Source of the DNA: Reclinomonas americana ATCC 50394
Lineage: Eukaryota > Jakobida > Jakobea > Jakobida
Reading direction: 5' to 3'
DNA length: 56,867 nucleotides
Assembly (NCBI GenBank): GCA_048213135.1
Contig: PS015534.1
Location: 1 to 56,867, forward strand
Shown here: positions 41,983-52,388 of the stretch, one piece after another
How the letters are laid out: the number at the start of each line of letters is the position of its first letter
Numbering within the stretch: the first letter of the stretch is position 1
Program-made: the position numbers and the translations under genes
The notes under the pieces: generated by a model
Told to the model about the DNA's origin: nothing
Seen by the model: only the letters and a program-made list of their open reading frames with translations
Database searches by the model: none

Positions 41983-43074
41983 TCAATTCTGCAGCGTTCT
42001 CATCACAATGTGGTAGAAGCCGAGCTCGTGGTTGGTTCGAATCGAATTCACACGGTAGATCTTGTGCGTGCCGCCGAGAAAGTCGTGCGTGCGAACCTGC
42101 ACGCGCGGCGTTCAGCACAGCCACTAGCAATCGTTGCCACACACGCACGTACGTACCTTGATGGACAGCGTGTAGTCGCGCACTGGTCCCGGCATGCCCT
42201 TGCCGCGCACCAGCAAGTCGTAAAACGCCAGATAATAAACAATGGACTGCGCCACAGCGCCACGAATCACCAGTCGCCCTGTGACTCCAAGCTGCGTGGC
42301 AAACACCACCGACAGCACCCGTGCACTGTGCTGATCCCAGTGGACGTCTTGCGCACGACGCGCCTGTCACGTGCACCATGAGCACGAGGGAGACACAGAG
42401 AGAGACAAGACAAGCCCAACCTCGGCGGCCAGCAGCACAGTGCGAATGTACCGGAACGCCAGTGGTGTCTTGGGATCGTCTTGCGACACGTCGAGAGTCA
42501 CTGCCGACACGCCCTCACTCGCCTCCTTCTTGGCCACTGTTGACGATCCTGCTCCTCCTCCTGCCCGCTCCTTGCCCTCCGCCCCACCCTCCTGCTCCTC
42601 ACCGGCCTCCTCGCCCTGCTGCACATCGTACAGAATGCGAACCCGCTGCCGCCTTCTCAGACGCGACTCTGCACCCGCCCTCGCACTCTCCTCCACAAAG
42701 CTCGGCACGATCACGTACGGCATGAAGAGCAGCTTCTCGTACTCTACATCGCTCACTCGTTTGCGCTCGCCCAGCTCGTCTGCAGGCGACTGAGTGTGTG
42801 AGGGGAGAGAGAGAGACAACTCTGCAGATGACTTGCCTTGCTCTTGCAGCATGCGGATCTCTTCTGCGCGTCGCACCAGTACGTCCAGCTCGTCCTCTGC
42901 AGCCGGTGCATTGCCAGTGGTGGTGGAGGTGGAGGTGCTGGCAGCAGTGGCGGGAGTGAAGATGTGCGAGAGGAGAACGCGAACGCGCTTCTGTGAATGT
43001 GTGGCGGGAGGTGAGTGTGGCGATGAGAGGGAGAGGAAGTGATGGAGGCGAACCACTGTGCTGGAGCTCAGCAT
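41983..43074 (-). CDS. Unknown conserved-looking protein
   Basis: Exon 1 (ATG 43074) encodes MLSSSTV and joins to KRVRVLLSHIFTPATAAST. Further exons give ELDVLVRRAEEIRMLQEQGK, KRVSDVEYEKLLFMPYVIVP, a Glu/Gly-rich acidic linker, KTPLAFRYIRTVLLAAE, DVHWDQHSARVLSVVFATQL, VAQSIVYYLAFYDLLVRGKG and a last exon VRTHDFLGGTHKIYRVNSI, ending RTLQN and TGA 41983-41985. The well-ordered C-terminal half and clean splice phases suggest a real, globular protein. I cannot assign a family. There is no obvious membrane helix or catalytic motif. It lies head to tail with PRP38A (102 bp apart) and 43 bp from the convergent MFS stop. Confidence 0.6.
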
Positions 43075-43176
43075 GCACGGTACATGCTGAACACAAATAC
43101 AGGACGTGCATGACATTTCCTTTTTCATTGACTTCTCCTCCCTTGGCCTCTTTTCTCTCTCTCTGGACGGGTGGCC

Positions 43177-45135
43177 TCATTTCAGTGGCTTGAGACCCAG
43201 CGAGATGCGCAGCTTGTTTGTCTCCTCGATCGACATCGACACCTCCTTGCCGCTTCCGCCACCACCGCCGCCACCACCACCGCCGCCACTGCCGCTGGCA
43301 CCGCTCTTTTGCTTCTTGGTGCCGGCGTAGCCGCCTGGCGGACTCGGACTGCGTTCGCGCTTGCGTCGCTCCCTGTCCCTGTCCCTATCTCTATCACGAT
43401 CACGATCACGGTCGCGGTCGCGGTCCCTGTCTCGGTCGCGGTCTCTGTCACGGTCCCCGTGGCGATCGCGGTCGCGGTCGCGGTCCCTGTCTCGATCTCT
43501 GTCGCGATCGCGGTCACGATCCCTGTCGCGGTGTCGATCTGGCGAGCGCGACCTGCATGCAGCACAAACCGCATGCGTGGGTTATTCGTGCTGTCAAGCA
43601 AACGACAGCAGCGCTGACTCACCGTCGTCTCGGCGACCGACTGCCGTCGCGGTGTCGCCGGTGCCGGTCGCGTCGATCGTCCTCGCCGTCGGAGCGCGAG
43701 GGTGAACGTGAGTGCCGTCTCTTCTCTGCGGCCGGTGACAAGCAATGAGCACACATTTTCACGCCTCTTGACGTACAGAAGGCAACCAACCAACCTCGAC
43801 GTGGTGAAGGCATCCACTTTTCGCGCCGACGCGGCTCTTTCCGCTCTTCCTCGCTGCCTTCCTCCGCCTCACCATCCTCTCCTCCTCCTCCTCCACCTCC
43901 ACGACGTCTGCGCGCCGCACCATCATCATCGTCGTCTTCGTCATTGTCGTCGAATCGTCGCGGCGCAGTGCGTCGCTCTCGCCCACCCGACGCCTCATCT
44001 TCGCGGTCCATCTCCTCCAGAATCTCGTCGGTCAGCAGACTCTGACGCGGCTCCAGGCCGCCGGCCTCTTGCACCACAGAGCGTTTCGGCAGGAACGGCA
44101 ACGAAATGTCCATGGCGTAGTCGGTGGTGAGAATCTCGTCCACGAACTCGTCCATGTGGATCACCTCGTACTCTGACGGAGGAAAAGGGGAAAGGGAAGA
44201 GGAAGGGTGAGGGGAAGAGGAAGGGTGAGGGGAAGAAGAAGGGTGAGGGGAAGGGGACAAGGAGAGAAGCAAGAAGGAAACGATCATGAGGAAAAGAACA
44301 AGAAGAAAAGAAAGAAGAAGAAGAAGAACAACAACAACAACAAGAAGAAGAAGAAGAAGAAGAAGAAGAGGAAGAGGAAGAGGAAGAGGAAGGGTGAGGG
44401 GAAGAAGAAAACAGTTGGGAGAAAAAGAAAAGAAGAAGAAAGAACAACGAGAAGAAGAAGAACAGGAAGGATGAAGAGAGTGAAAGGAAGAAAGAACAAC
44501 AACAACAACAACAAGAAGAAGAGGAAGGGTGGGAGAGAGAAGACAAGGAAGAGGCCACTCCCATTCACAACGCCATCCCTCTTCTCTCTCTCTCTCTCTC
44601 CCTCTCCCTCTCCCTCTCCCTCTCCCTCTCCCTCTCCCTCTCTCTTCTCCGCAACTGCCATCGGCCTTTTTCCTCCGAATCTTGCGATAGTCGGCGTACA
44701 GTGGCTCCAAATACCCGTAAATGTCGGTGGGTCGGCCCACCAGGCGCATGTAGAACGCGCCGAGGGCACGCACGTACTTGTAATCGTCGTTGTGAATGAA
44801 CTCAATCACAATCTCCTTCTCCGGCTGAATCTGCAACATCTTCAACACCAAGCACAGGAACTTGGAGGGTTTGCGGGCGCCGCCGTACGTGCCGCCCACG
44901 TGATCCAAGTCCATGGCCTTGTCGACCAGCGTGTCGGCTGTGTTCCCGAGAGTGAGCGAATGAAGGGGGAGGCAAAGAGAGGAGCAGCGAGTGAGCGCAC
45001 CCGACAAGCCAAAGCAGTGTTCCTGGGAGGAGGAGAAGAAGGGGTGCGATGAGCGCGCCACGAATGGACGTGCTGTGGTGGCGAGTGAAGCAACTGTACC
45101 TTCCAGTACCATGAGGCGTAGATCTTTTGCCGCAC
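43177..45135 (-). CDS. PRPF38A: Pre-mRNA-splicing factor 38A (PRP38) with C-terminal HIND motif (5' partial)
   Basis: Component of the spliceosomal B complex, needed for activation. Visible exons: [119 protein letters not shown] and [19 protein letters not shown]. These align closely with human PRPF38A. The first 20 or so residues are missing; their exon is probably in the gap at 45375-46170. The tail is acidic, then RS/RD rich (long Arg-Asp dipeptide repeats at 43375-43550). It ends [20 protein letters not shown] with TGA 43177-43179. That end is a Hub1-interaction domain, known in Snu66/SART1 and in Prp38 of plants and some protists. The intron at 44175-44650 is GAA/CTC rich. Confidence 0.92.
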
Positions 45136-45316
45136 CTGTTGAGATGGAAGAGGAGGGTGAGAGGGTGGAGAAGAGAAGGAGAAGGAGAAAGAGAGAGAGA
45201 GAAGAGTGTGGAGAATGAGTGAGAGAGAGAGAGAGAAGACGAGCATGAGACGGAGAGCGAGAAGGAGAGTGAGATAGTGAGCGGTGGAGAAGTAGAGAAA
45301 GCAAAGGGAGAGAGAG

Positions 45317-45318
<2 letters not shown>

Positions 45319-45354
<36 letters not shown>

Positions 45355-45374
45355 GAAGGAGAGAGAGAGAGAGA
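45319..45374. repeat. (GA)n microsatellite at gap edge
   Basis: GA array running into the 796-bp gap, in the 5' introns of the PRP38 gene. Confidence 0.95.
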
Positions 45375-46170
45375 NNNNNNNNNNNNNNNNNNNNNNNNNN
45401 NNNNNNNNNNNNNNNNNNNNNNNNNNNNNNNNNNNNNNNNNNNNNNNNNNNNNNNNNNNNNNNNNNNNNNNNNNNNNNNNNNNNNNNNNNNNNNNNNNNN
45501 NNNNNNNNNNNNNNNNNNNNNNNNNNNNNNNNNNNNNNNNNNNNNNNNNNNNNNNNNNNNNNNNNNNNNNNNNNNNNNNNNNNNNNNNNNNNNNNNNNNN
45601 NNNNNNNNNNNNNNNNNNNNNNNNNNNNNNNNNNNNNNNNNNNNNNNNNNNNNNNNNNNNNNNNNNNNNNNNNNNNNNNNNNNNNNNNNNNNNNNNNNNN
45701 NNNNNNNNNNNNNNNNNNNNNNNNNNNNNNNNNNNNNNNNNNNNNNNNNNNNNNNNNNNNNNNNNNNNNNNNNNNNNNNNNNNNNNNNNNNNNNNNNNNN
45801 NNNNNNNNNNNNNNNNNNNNNNNNNNNNNNNNNNNNNNNNNNNNNNNNNNNNNNNNNNNNNNNNNNNNNNNNNNNNNNNNNNNNNNNNNNNNNNNNNNNN
45901 NNNNNNNNNNNNNNNNNNNNNNNNNNNNNNNNNNNNNNNNNNNNNNNNNNNNNNNNNNNNNNNNNNNNNNNNNNNNNNNNNNNNNNNNNNNNNNNNNNNN
46001 NNNNNNNNNNNNNNNNNNNNNNNNNNNNNNNNNNNNNNNNNNNNNNNNNNNNNNNNNNNNNNNNNNNNNNNNNNNNNNNNNNNNNNNNNNNNNNNNNNNN
46101 NNNNNNNNNNNNNNNNNNNNNNNNNNNNNNNNNNNNNNNNNNNNNNNNNNNNNNNNNNNNNNNNNNNNNN
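45375..46170. other. Assembly gap
   Basis: 796 N. It probably contains the first exon of PRP38A. Confidence 1.
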
Positions 46171-46409
46171 GAAGAAGAAAACAGTGAGAAAAGAAAGTCA
46201 AAGTTGGCCATGCCTCTCAACAAACACAAACACACACACACACACAAACGCACAAGCACAGCACGCACAGCGCACAGAGTAACCCTCTCTCTCTCACACA
46301 CACACACGCACACACATGTACACAAAAGCAAAGACAGAGCGCAACGTGCAATGCACACACACTCTCACACATCTTTTACACTCACACACACACTCTCTCT
46401 CACGCACCT

Positions 46410-46466
<57 letters not shown>

Positions 46467-46646
46467 CCACACACACTCTCACGCAAAAGTGGACAGTCAC
46501 GGCCAATGCCGGACAGAGCTCGCGCGGAAACCGACATCGATCATCCAAAAAAGCCCTCACTCGCTGTGAGAGCTCGCACTTTGATCGCAAACAGCAGGCG
46601 ACGTGAGAGTGTCTGTCTGCGTTGTTGTTTTTTTGAGAAATAGATA
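46171..46646. other. Intergenic region with CA-rich arrays
   Basis: 476 bp between the gap and the ATG13 start. It holds several CA and CT tracts, the longest a (CA)n at about 46412-46464. I see no exon; the PRP38 promoter probably lies here. Confidence 0.5.
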
Positions 46647-48481
46647 ATGGCGGAGCAGCGATGGAAGTCGACTTGGCGGGAATTCTTCTCCACATGTGCG
46701 CGCACTGTGCTGGGCGCGCGACGAGTGACACACGCTGGTGATCTCATGGAGAGCACGACAACAACGGCGACGACCGCATTAGCCTCTGGAGCAATGGCAG
46801 TGCCTGGAGTGGGAGTGGGAGCAGCGATTCTGTCGTCCACTCCTCCTGCTTCTTCTTCTTCTTCAAGTGGAAGGCCGAGTGCGTCGGCAGCTGCTGCTAG
46901 TGGAGGAGCGGCGCCGTTGGGGACATCGTCTGCGCAGGTGTGTAAAAGTGGATTTTTTTCTGTTGAGCGTGAGGATGTTCTCTTTTTCCTCTCTCTCGCT
47001 CTCTTTCTGTTGCTCGTTGGTGTGCCTGTTCGTGTCCCCTTCTTCTCGTGTGTCTTCATCGTGCGCGTTGTCAGCGGTTGATGTCAGGCGAGTGGAGTTG
47101 ATGTCCCGTTCCTTCCCGCTTGTTTACAGTTGTTTGTGCGTTCCTTTCACACACGCACGTGTATCGCTGAGCGAGTGCGTGAGTGTGTTTGTGTTTGTTT
47201 GTTAGTGATTCCTTGTGTCCGCGTCTCTCTGTCTCTCGCTGCGGGCGATTCTTTCGATTGTGATTGAGACGCAGTTCGTGATCGTGCTGGCTTCGATTCG
47301 TGTGTGTATGTGTGTGTGGCTTGTCGACGCTGTGGGGCGAGGAGCTGTGTGCTGTGTGATGTTCCGTGTGTGTTGTAGTCAAATCGTTCCGTCTCGCCTC
47401 TTTCTGCGTGTCTCTCTCTATACGGTGGCTGTTCCGTTTCTTCTCCGTCTCCGATCGCTCACCCTCCCCTCCCCTCCCTCCCCCAGTACTGGACCGCCAA
47501 CTTCCACTTGGTGGTTCCCGGCAGCAACCTGGGCGCTCGCGAGGAAGTCGATGCCCTCCGCTTGTCGCAGGAACACGCCAGCAGCCTGCGCATCGACGTC
47601 TTTGTGCGGCGGCCAGGGACGCGGGAGGAGGTGGTGCTCGAGCGATGGTGGTTCCGCCATGAGGAGTCGTTGCGTTTCCACTCGTTCTTTCTCCGTCGCC
47701 CCTCTCTTCCCGCCGTCTCACTCATGTTTTTTTGGGGGAGCACAGCGACCAAGATCGCCTCGAGCGGAGCCCGATCTCGGCCGTGTATCGCAAGCTGGTG
47801 ATCACGCTGCGTGCGCTCTACGCCAAGCTGCGCGTGTTGCCGGCGCACGAGCTANNNNNNNNNNNNNNNNNNNNNNNNNNNNNNNNNNNNNNNNNNNNNN
47901 NNNNNNNNNNNNNNNNNNNNNNNNNNNNNNNNNNNNNNNNNNNNNNNNNNNNNNNNNNNNNNNNNNNNNNNNNNNNNNNNNNNNNNNNNNNNNNNNNNNN
48001 NNNNNNNNNNNNNNNNNNNNNNNNNNNNNNNNNNNNNNNNNNNNNNNNNNNNNNNNNNNNNNNNNNNNNNNNNNNNNNNGGCGGTGCTCTCACCGGCAGC
48101 CGGGCGGTGGTGCCGGGACTCGGTCTCGCCGGCAGCGGCGGTGCGTTTGGTGCCGGCGGCAGTGGCGGCGGCGGCGGCGGTGGCAGTGGCGGCGGTGCCG
48201 GCAACGGCAATGTGGCAGAGAACGACCCGGACTCCGAAGTCGGCATGTTCCTGCGCACATGTCAGACGGCGCCACCGTTGACCTCGATGAGCTCCTCCTC
48301 GTCCATCACCAGCGACTTGGTCGATTCGCAACTCAAGTTTTTCCGACAGCAGCTGGAGCTGATGAACCAGTCGGGCACCACCGCAGGCAGTGCCGGCAGC
48401 GGCGGTGGCGGTGGAACCATTCATCCACTGGGTCGCAGCCGCAGCAATTCGAGTCTCGGCAGCGGAGGAGCTCGATCTTGA
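46647..48481 (+). CDS. ATG13: Autophagy-related protein 13 (HORMA domain)
   Basis: Regulatory subunit of the Atg1/ULK1 kinase complex that starts autophagosome formation. Exon 1 (ATG 46647) encodes MAEQRWKSTWREFFSTCART and a Ser/Ala-rich segment. A 550-bp intron follows. The next exon, YWTANFHLVVPGSNLGAREE, then LRIDVFVRRPG and VVLERWWFRHEES, is the HORMA beta-sheet. After a short intron comes DQDRLERSPISAVYRKLVIT, then LRALYAKLRVLPAHEL, which matches the VYNRLxLLLKSLxxxTRVxPAY helix of Atg13. A 225-bp gap follows. The rest is a Gly/Ser-rich tail with EVGMFLRTCQTAPPLTSMSS, comparable with the short conserved motif near the animal ATG13 C-terminus, and ends at TGA 48479-48481. It is shorter than most Atg13 proteins even allowing for the gap. 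Confidence 0.82.
47855..48079. other. Assembly gap
   Basis: 225 N inside ATG13 at the end of the HORMA domain. Confidence 1.
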
Positions 48482-48696
48482 TCGACTTCGCGCTAATTTC
48501 GTGTCTGTCTTTGTGTGTCATGTACGTGTGTCTGTGTCTCTCTGTGTGTGTATTTGCGTAACCGCTTGGCGAGACCAACCGTCAAGCGTGTCGAGCCTTC
48601 TCATGCCTTGTTTATGAAATGAAAGATCGTGTATTCTCGCACGTCCTGTTGTCCCTCATCCGCATCCTCTCGCAGAGACAGGCAGAGAGAGAAGAG

Positions 48697-48996
48697 ATGT
48701 TTGGCGGGTTTGGTGGCCCCGGGATGGGGATGGGGGCCATGATGATGCGCCGAATGATTCCTCGGCCTCCGCCCAACCCGAAAGAGTCGCCGATTTCGCG
48801 CAGTCAACTGGTGCACTTGGCGCCACGCACATCGACGGGAGAGAGAGTGCCGGGTGCGGGTGTGATCATGGTCATGCACACTATGAGAGAGAACTCGTCG
48901 CGCTTTTGCTTCCAGTTGGTGGATCCGCCACCTCCAGGCATCACCACGCAGGTGAGGGGGAAGGAGAAGGAGAGAGAGGAGAGGGCGAGAGGGAGA

Positions 48997-49044
<48 letters not shown>

Positions 49045-50716
49045 GAGAGAGAGAGAGAGAGAAGAAGAACNNNNNNNNNNNNNNNNNNNNNNNNNNNNNN
49101 NNNNNNNNNNNNNNNNNNNNNNNNNNNNNNNNNNNNNNNNNNNNNNNNNNNNNNNNNNNNNNNNNNNNNNNNNNNNNNNNNNNNNNNNNNNNNNNNNNNN
49201 NNNNNNNNNNNNNNNNNNNNNNNNNNNNNNGCGGCAACTGCAGCCGCCGCCCCGTGAGGGTCGTGGCAACCTGCGAGTGGACGAGCACGGTCAGGTGAGT
49301 CACTGGGGTGCGCGCGGACCGTGGGCACAATTCGAATTCGTCGAGTACTCGGCGCCCGACGGAGATCGATCGCTGGAGGCTGCGTTGTTGTCGGATCCGC
49401 GTGTGGAGCGCCTGGTGTACGTGCGCAGCGCTGCGAATGCCAATCAGCCCAATCGTTTTGGCGGCACCGGTTTCTATCTCGGCTGCAACGCCGACGGTGC
49501 GCTGGTGGGCGACGTTGGTGTCGGTGACGAGTCGCTGTTTGTGTTGGCGGTGGTGCGCGCTCCGAATCCGGCCGCCGGTGCGGTGCCTTCCGACCCGCAA
49601 CTGTTCCTGCTACAGTCGGTGCTGTCGTCGGCGCCAATGGAGGACGCATACGAGCTGTCGCCCGAGGAGAAGCAGCAGTTTTACTTGTTGCGTCTGTGTC
49701 ACCCCCCCCCCCTCCTCGATGTTTACTTCTCTCACCTCCGTTACACGCGCAGGGACGGGTACGTGCAGCTGCGCGGAATCGTGGACCAGCGCCTGATCGA
49801 CGCCGCCCTGATGGTCGTCAACAAGCAGTTGCGAGCAGCTATAGTTCTCGCCCTCTTTCTTGATCATCACTAACTCATTCATCCACCACATGCAGGCTGT
49901 GCACGCCGGTCGGTCAGCAGGGCGGCATGATGCACAACAACCAGGGTCACGTGGTGCTCTCCGGCAATGTCGGCTCCTCGCGACAGATCCTCAGCCTCAT
50001 GCTGCGCACACCTGCGTGGTCGGCCGTGCAGTCGCTGTTTGGTCGCGGCAAAATCACGCGGCCGGGTGGCGCACAGATTGCCCTGCGACCTCCCGAGCGT
50101 GAGGATCCGAACGACATTCGCCCGCCAGAGTCCGACCTCAACTGGCATGTTGCGTGTCATCGACGGAAAAACGCCAGCACTTGTCTCGTCTAGATGACTG
50201 CCGCTGATCGTGTTCGCGTTGTGCAGATTGACGGCATGGGTCAGGGCAAACTGGATCCCTTCAGCCTGCTGATCGGCATTACACTGTCGGAGCAGGAGGG
50301 CGAGGGCTGTGGCAACTTTACCGTGTTCCCCGGCTCGCACCACTTGCTGCAGCAGGTGCTGAGCGAGCACGGCATTGAGGCGCTGATGCGACCGGAATTC
50401 CGCGTCGAGCTGCCGGTGGGTCCGGCTCGGCAACTGATTGCACGCCCGGGCGATGTGGTACGTCATCACGAAGTGTGTTCAGCGAAGAGGAACAGCCAGC
50501 TGATTGCACCCTCCTCGCGCACAGGTGCTCGCTCACCCGAAGCTGGCTCATCGCGGTGGTCGCAACGACTCACCGCACATTCGCTATCAAGTGTACTTCC
50601 GCGTGCATCACGTGGACCAGGAGATCATTGCCGAGCAGGCCATGGCGACCGCGGATCCATTTGTGGGCTACGACGGCCTGCAGGAGGTGATTGCTCACTG
50701 CCGCGGTGGCATGTAA
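48697..50716 (+). CDS. PhyH-type Fe(II)/2-oxoglutarate dioxygenase with extra N-terminal domain
   Basis: Start at ATG 48697 (MFGGFGGPGMGMGAMMMRR); an in-frame ATG at 48619 is possible. The N-terminal part has VPGAGVIMVMHTMRENSSRF, then a gap. After it come GQVSHWGARGPWAQFEFVEY, RVERLVYVRSAANANQPNRF and ADGALVGDVGVGDESLFVLA, which look like beta-trefoil repeats. The dioxygenase follows: DGYVQLRGIVDQRLIDAALM, then LNWHIDGMG (His-x-Asp, made by an exon join), ITLSEQEGEGCGNFTVFPGS, RPGDVVLAHPKLAHRGGRN (distal His) and HIRYQVYFRVHH (2-oxoglutarate Arg). TAA is at 50714-50716. The metal triad is intact, so it should be active. The substrate is unknown; true phytanoyl-CoA hydroxylase is unlikely, because the protein carries an extra domain and no peroxisomal signal is seen. 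Confidence 0.8.
48996..49070. repeat. (GA)n microsatellite at gap edge
   Basis: GA array at the start of an intron (donor GTGAGGGGG at about 48952) of the dioxygenase gene, running into the 160-bp gap. Confidence 0.95.
49071..49230. other. Assembly gap
   Basis: 160 N in the dioxygenase gene. Confidence 1.
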
Positions 50717-50793
50717 GTAGTGTGCAAACTGAATGAATCAAAAAATGAAGTGAGGAGTGTTGTTGTTATATAAGTGTGTATGCACGGTCTGTC

Positions 50794-52125
50794 GCCTACA
50801 CGGTGGCCTTGCCGCTGCTGATGGCCTCGGGCGACGCCCACTTCTCCATGCGGAATGCATCCTCGCCAGGCTCCTTCACAGCCACGCCCGTCTCCAAGAA
50901 AATCGCACTGATCAACGAGGCTGGTGTGCAGTCGAATGCCGGGTTCCATACGTGCGCACCCTCGGCCACCACTCGCTCACCGCGCGAGTGTGTCAACTGC
51001 AACAAGCACCGTCAACAAACAACCAAAAATCACTTCACACACGAGTGAGCGCCCCGACGACCCACCTCGGTGGCAGAGCGCTCCTCAATCTCCACCAGCT
51101 CGCCACTGGCCAGATCCAGGTCCACAGAAGTGGTGGGACTGGCGACGTAGAACGGAACGCCGTGGAACTTGCACGAGATGGCCAACTGGTACGTGCCAAT
51201 CTTGTTGATGGTGTCGCCATTGCGGCACACACGATCGGCGCCCACAATCACCGCCTGCACCTTGCCGGCCTTGAGAAGCGACGACACGGCCGAGTCCGCA
51301 ATGAGCGTCACCGGAATGCGCTCGTACACCAGCTCGTACACCGTCAAGCGCGCGCCCTGATTGTACGGTCGCGTCTCCGTTGCAAACACATGCTCCAGCG
51401 TGCCCTTTTGGTGCAGCGTACGAATCACTCCCAGCGCCGTGCCGTGCCCGGTGGTCGCCAGCGCACCCGTGTTGCAATGCGTCATCACACACACTTGCCG
51501 CTCGGCCGAGCCGCCGACTTCGGCCAGCAAATGCCGCGCTCCATGCTCCGCCAGTGCCTCATTATCCGCCCGATCCTTGACAAAGAGCGCCTCTGCAGCC
51601 GCCACATACGCATCGACGACACTCTCCACCGTGGCTGCCTCCGAAGATGCGGCAGCTTGGTCAACCACTGCAGTGAGATCGCGAACTGCATTGTGCAGAT
51701 TGACAGCCGTGGGGCGACTCGTGTCCAAGTACGCCAGCTGTGACCTGCACTTGCTCATTCAGTCTCTTTTCACTCTCCCAGTGCTTGTGGGCGCGCGCTG
51801 ACCTGAGAAACTCAGCCGCCGCCTGTGCATCAGTCAACGACGACTGCTGCGATTTCACATGCACAATCAAGCCGAGTGCCGCAGCCACTGCAATCGCCGG
51901 TGCACCGCGAACTTTCATGGCACGAATGGCATGCCATGCATCCTGCGCTTGCACGCGTGTGTGTGAGCACTCAAAAAGACAACTTCTCATTACGCGCCAA
52001 AAAAACAAACGCACTTCGCTGTTGCATATGTCGTCATATTGTGTGACGCCCGGCAGAACGGTCTGATCGAGCAACTGGAGCGTGTGACGCGCAGAGTCGT
52101 ACAGGATCGGCTGCAACGCGGACAT
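50794..52125 (-). CDS. MRI1: Methylthioribose-1-phosphate isomerase (MtnA/Mri1)
   Basis: Converts methylthioribose-1-phosphate to methylthioribulose-1-phosphate in the methionine salvage pathway. ATG 52125 starts MSALQPILYDSARHTLQLLD, then VLPGVTQYDDI. After an intron: DAWHAIRAMKVRGAPAIAVA, the sugar-phosphate-binding RGAPAI motif. Next RPTAVNLHNAVRDL. The catalytic Cys is in VCVMTHCNTGALAT, and the catalytic Asp in VGADRVCRNGDTINKIGTYQ. ETRPYNQGARLTVYEL and VPFYVASPTTSVDL are also family blocks. The last exon encodes VWNPAFDCTPASLISAIFLE, ending KATV and TAG 50794-50796. Length and order are normal for the family. The gene is divergent from the kelch gene (264 bp apart) and convergent with the dioxygenase gene (77 bp). 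Confidence 0.95.
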
Positions 52126-52388
52126 CGATGTGTGTGTGTGTGTGGTGTACAATCGTGGGTGCAATTGAAGTGTGAGTCACATCAAAGTCATGACGTCACG
52201 CACGGACGACTGTGATCGAGAGGTAACCACGCTGTCTTGTGTGTGTGAGCTTTGTGCGTCTGTGTGTGTGTGTGCGCGCGCTTCTGTGTGTGTCATCTTG
52301 GCAGAGGAAACTATTTTCCGCCATGACTTGAAATGGCCACTCAGACTCACACACACTCTCTCTTCCTCGTTTACCAGGAGCAGAAAAG

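Noticed and set aside
42034-42043. GGTTCGAATC, a perfect tRNA B-box-like word
   Set aside because: It lies in a coding exon (reverse strand, encoding RTNHE). No A box or acceptor stem is found at tRNA spacing.
43619-46201. A very long minus-strand reading frame of about 860 codons
   Set aside because: It bridges the 796-N gap and consists largely of translated CT microsatellites. Only the PRP38A exons inside it are real.
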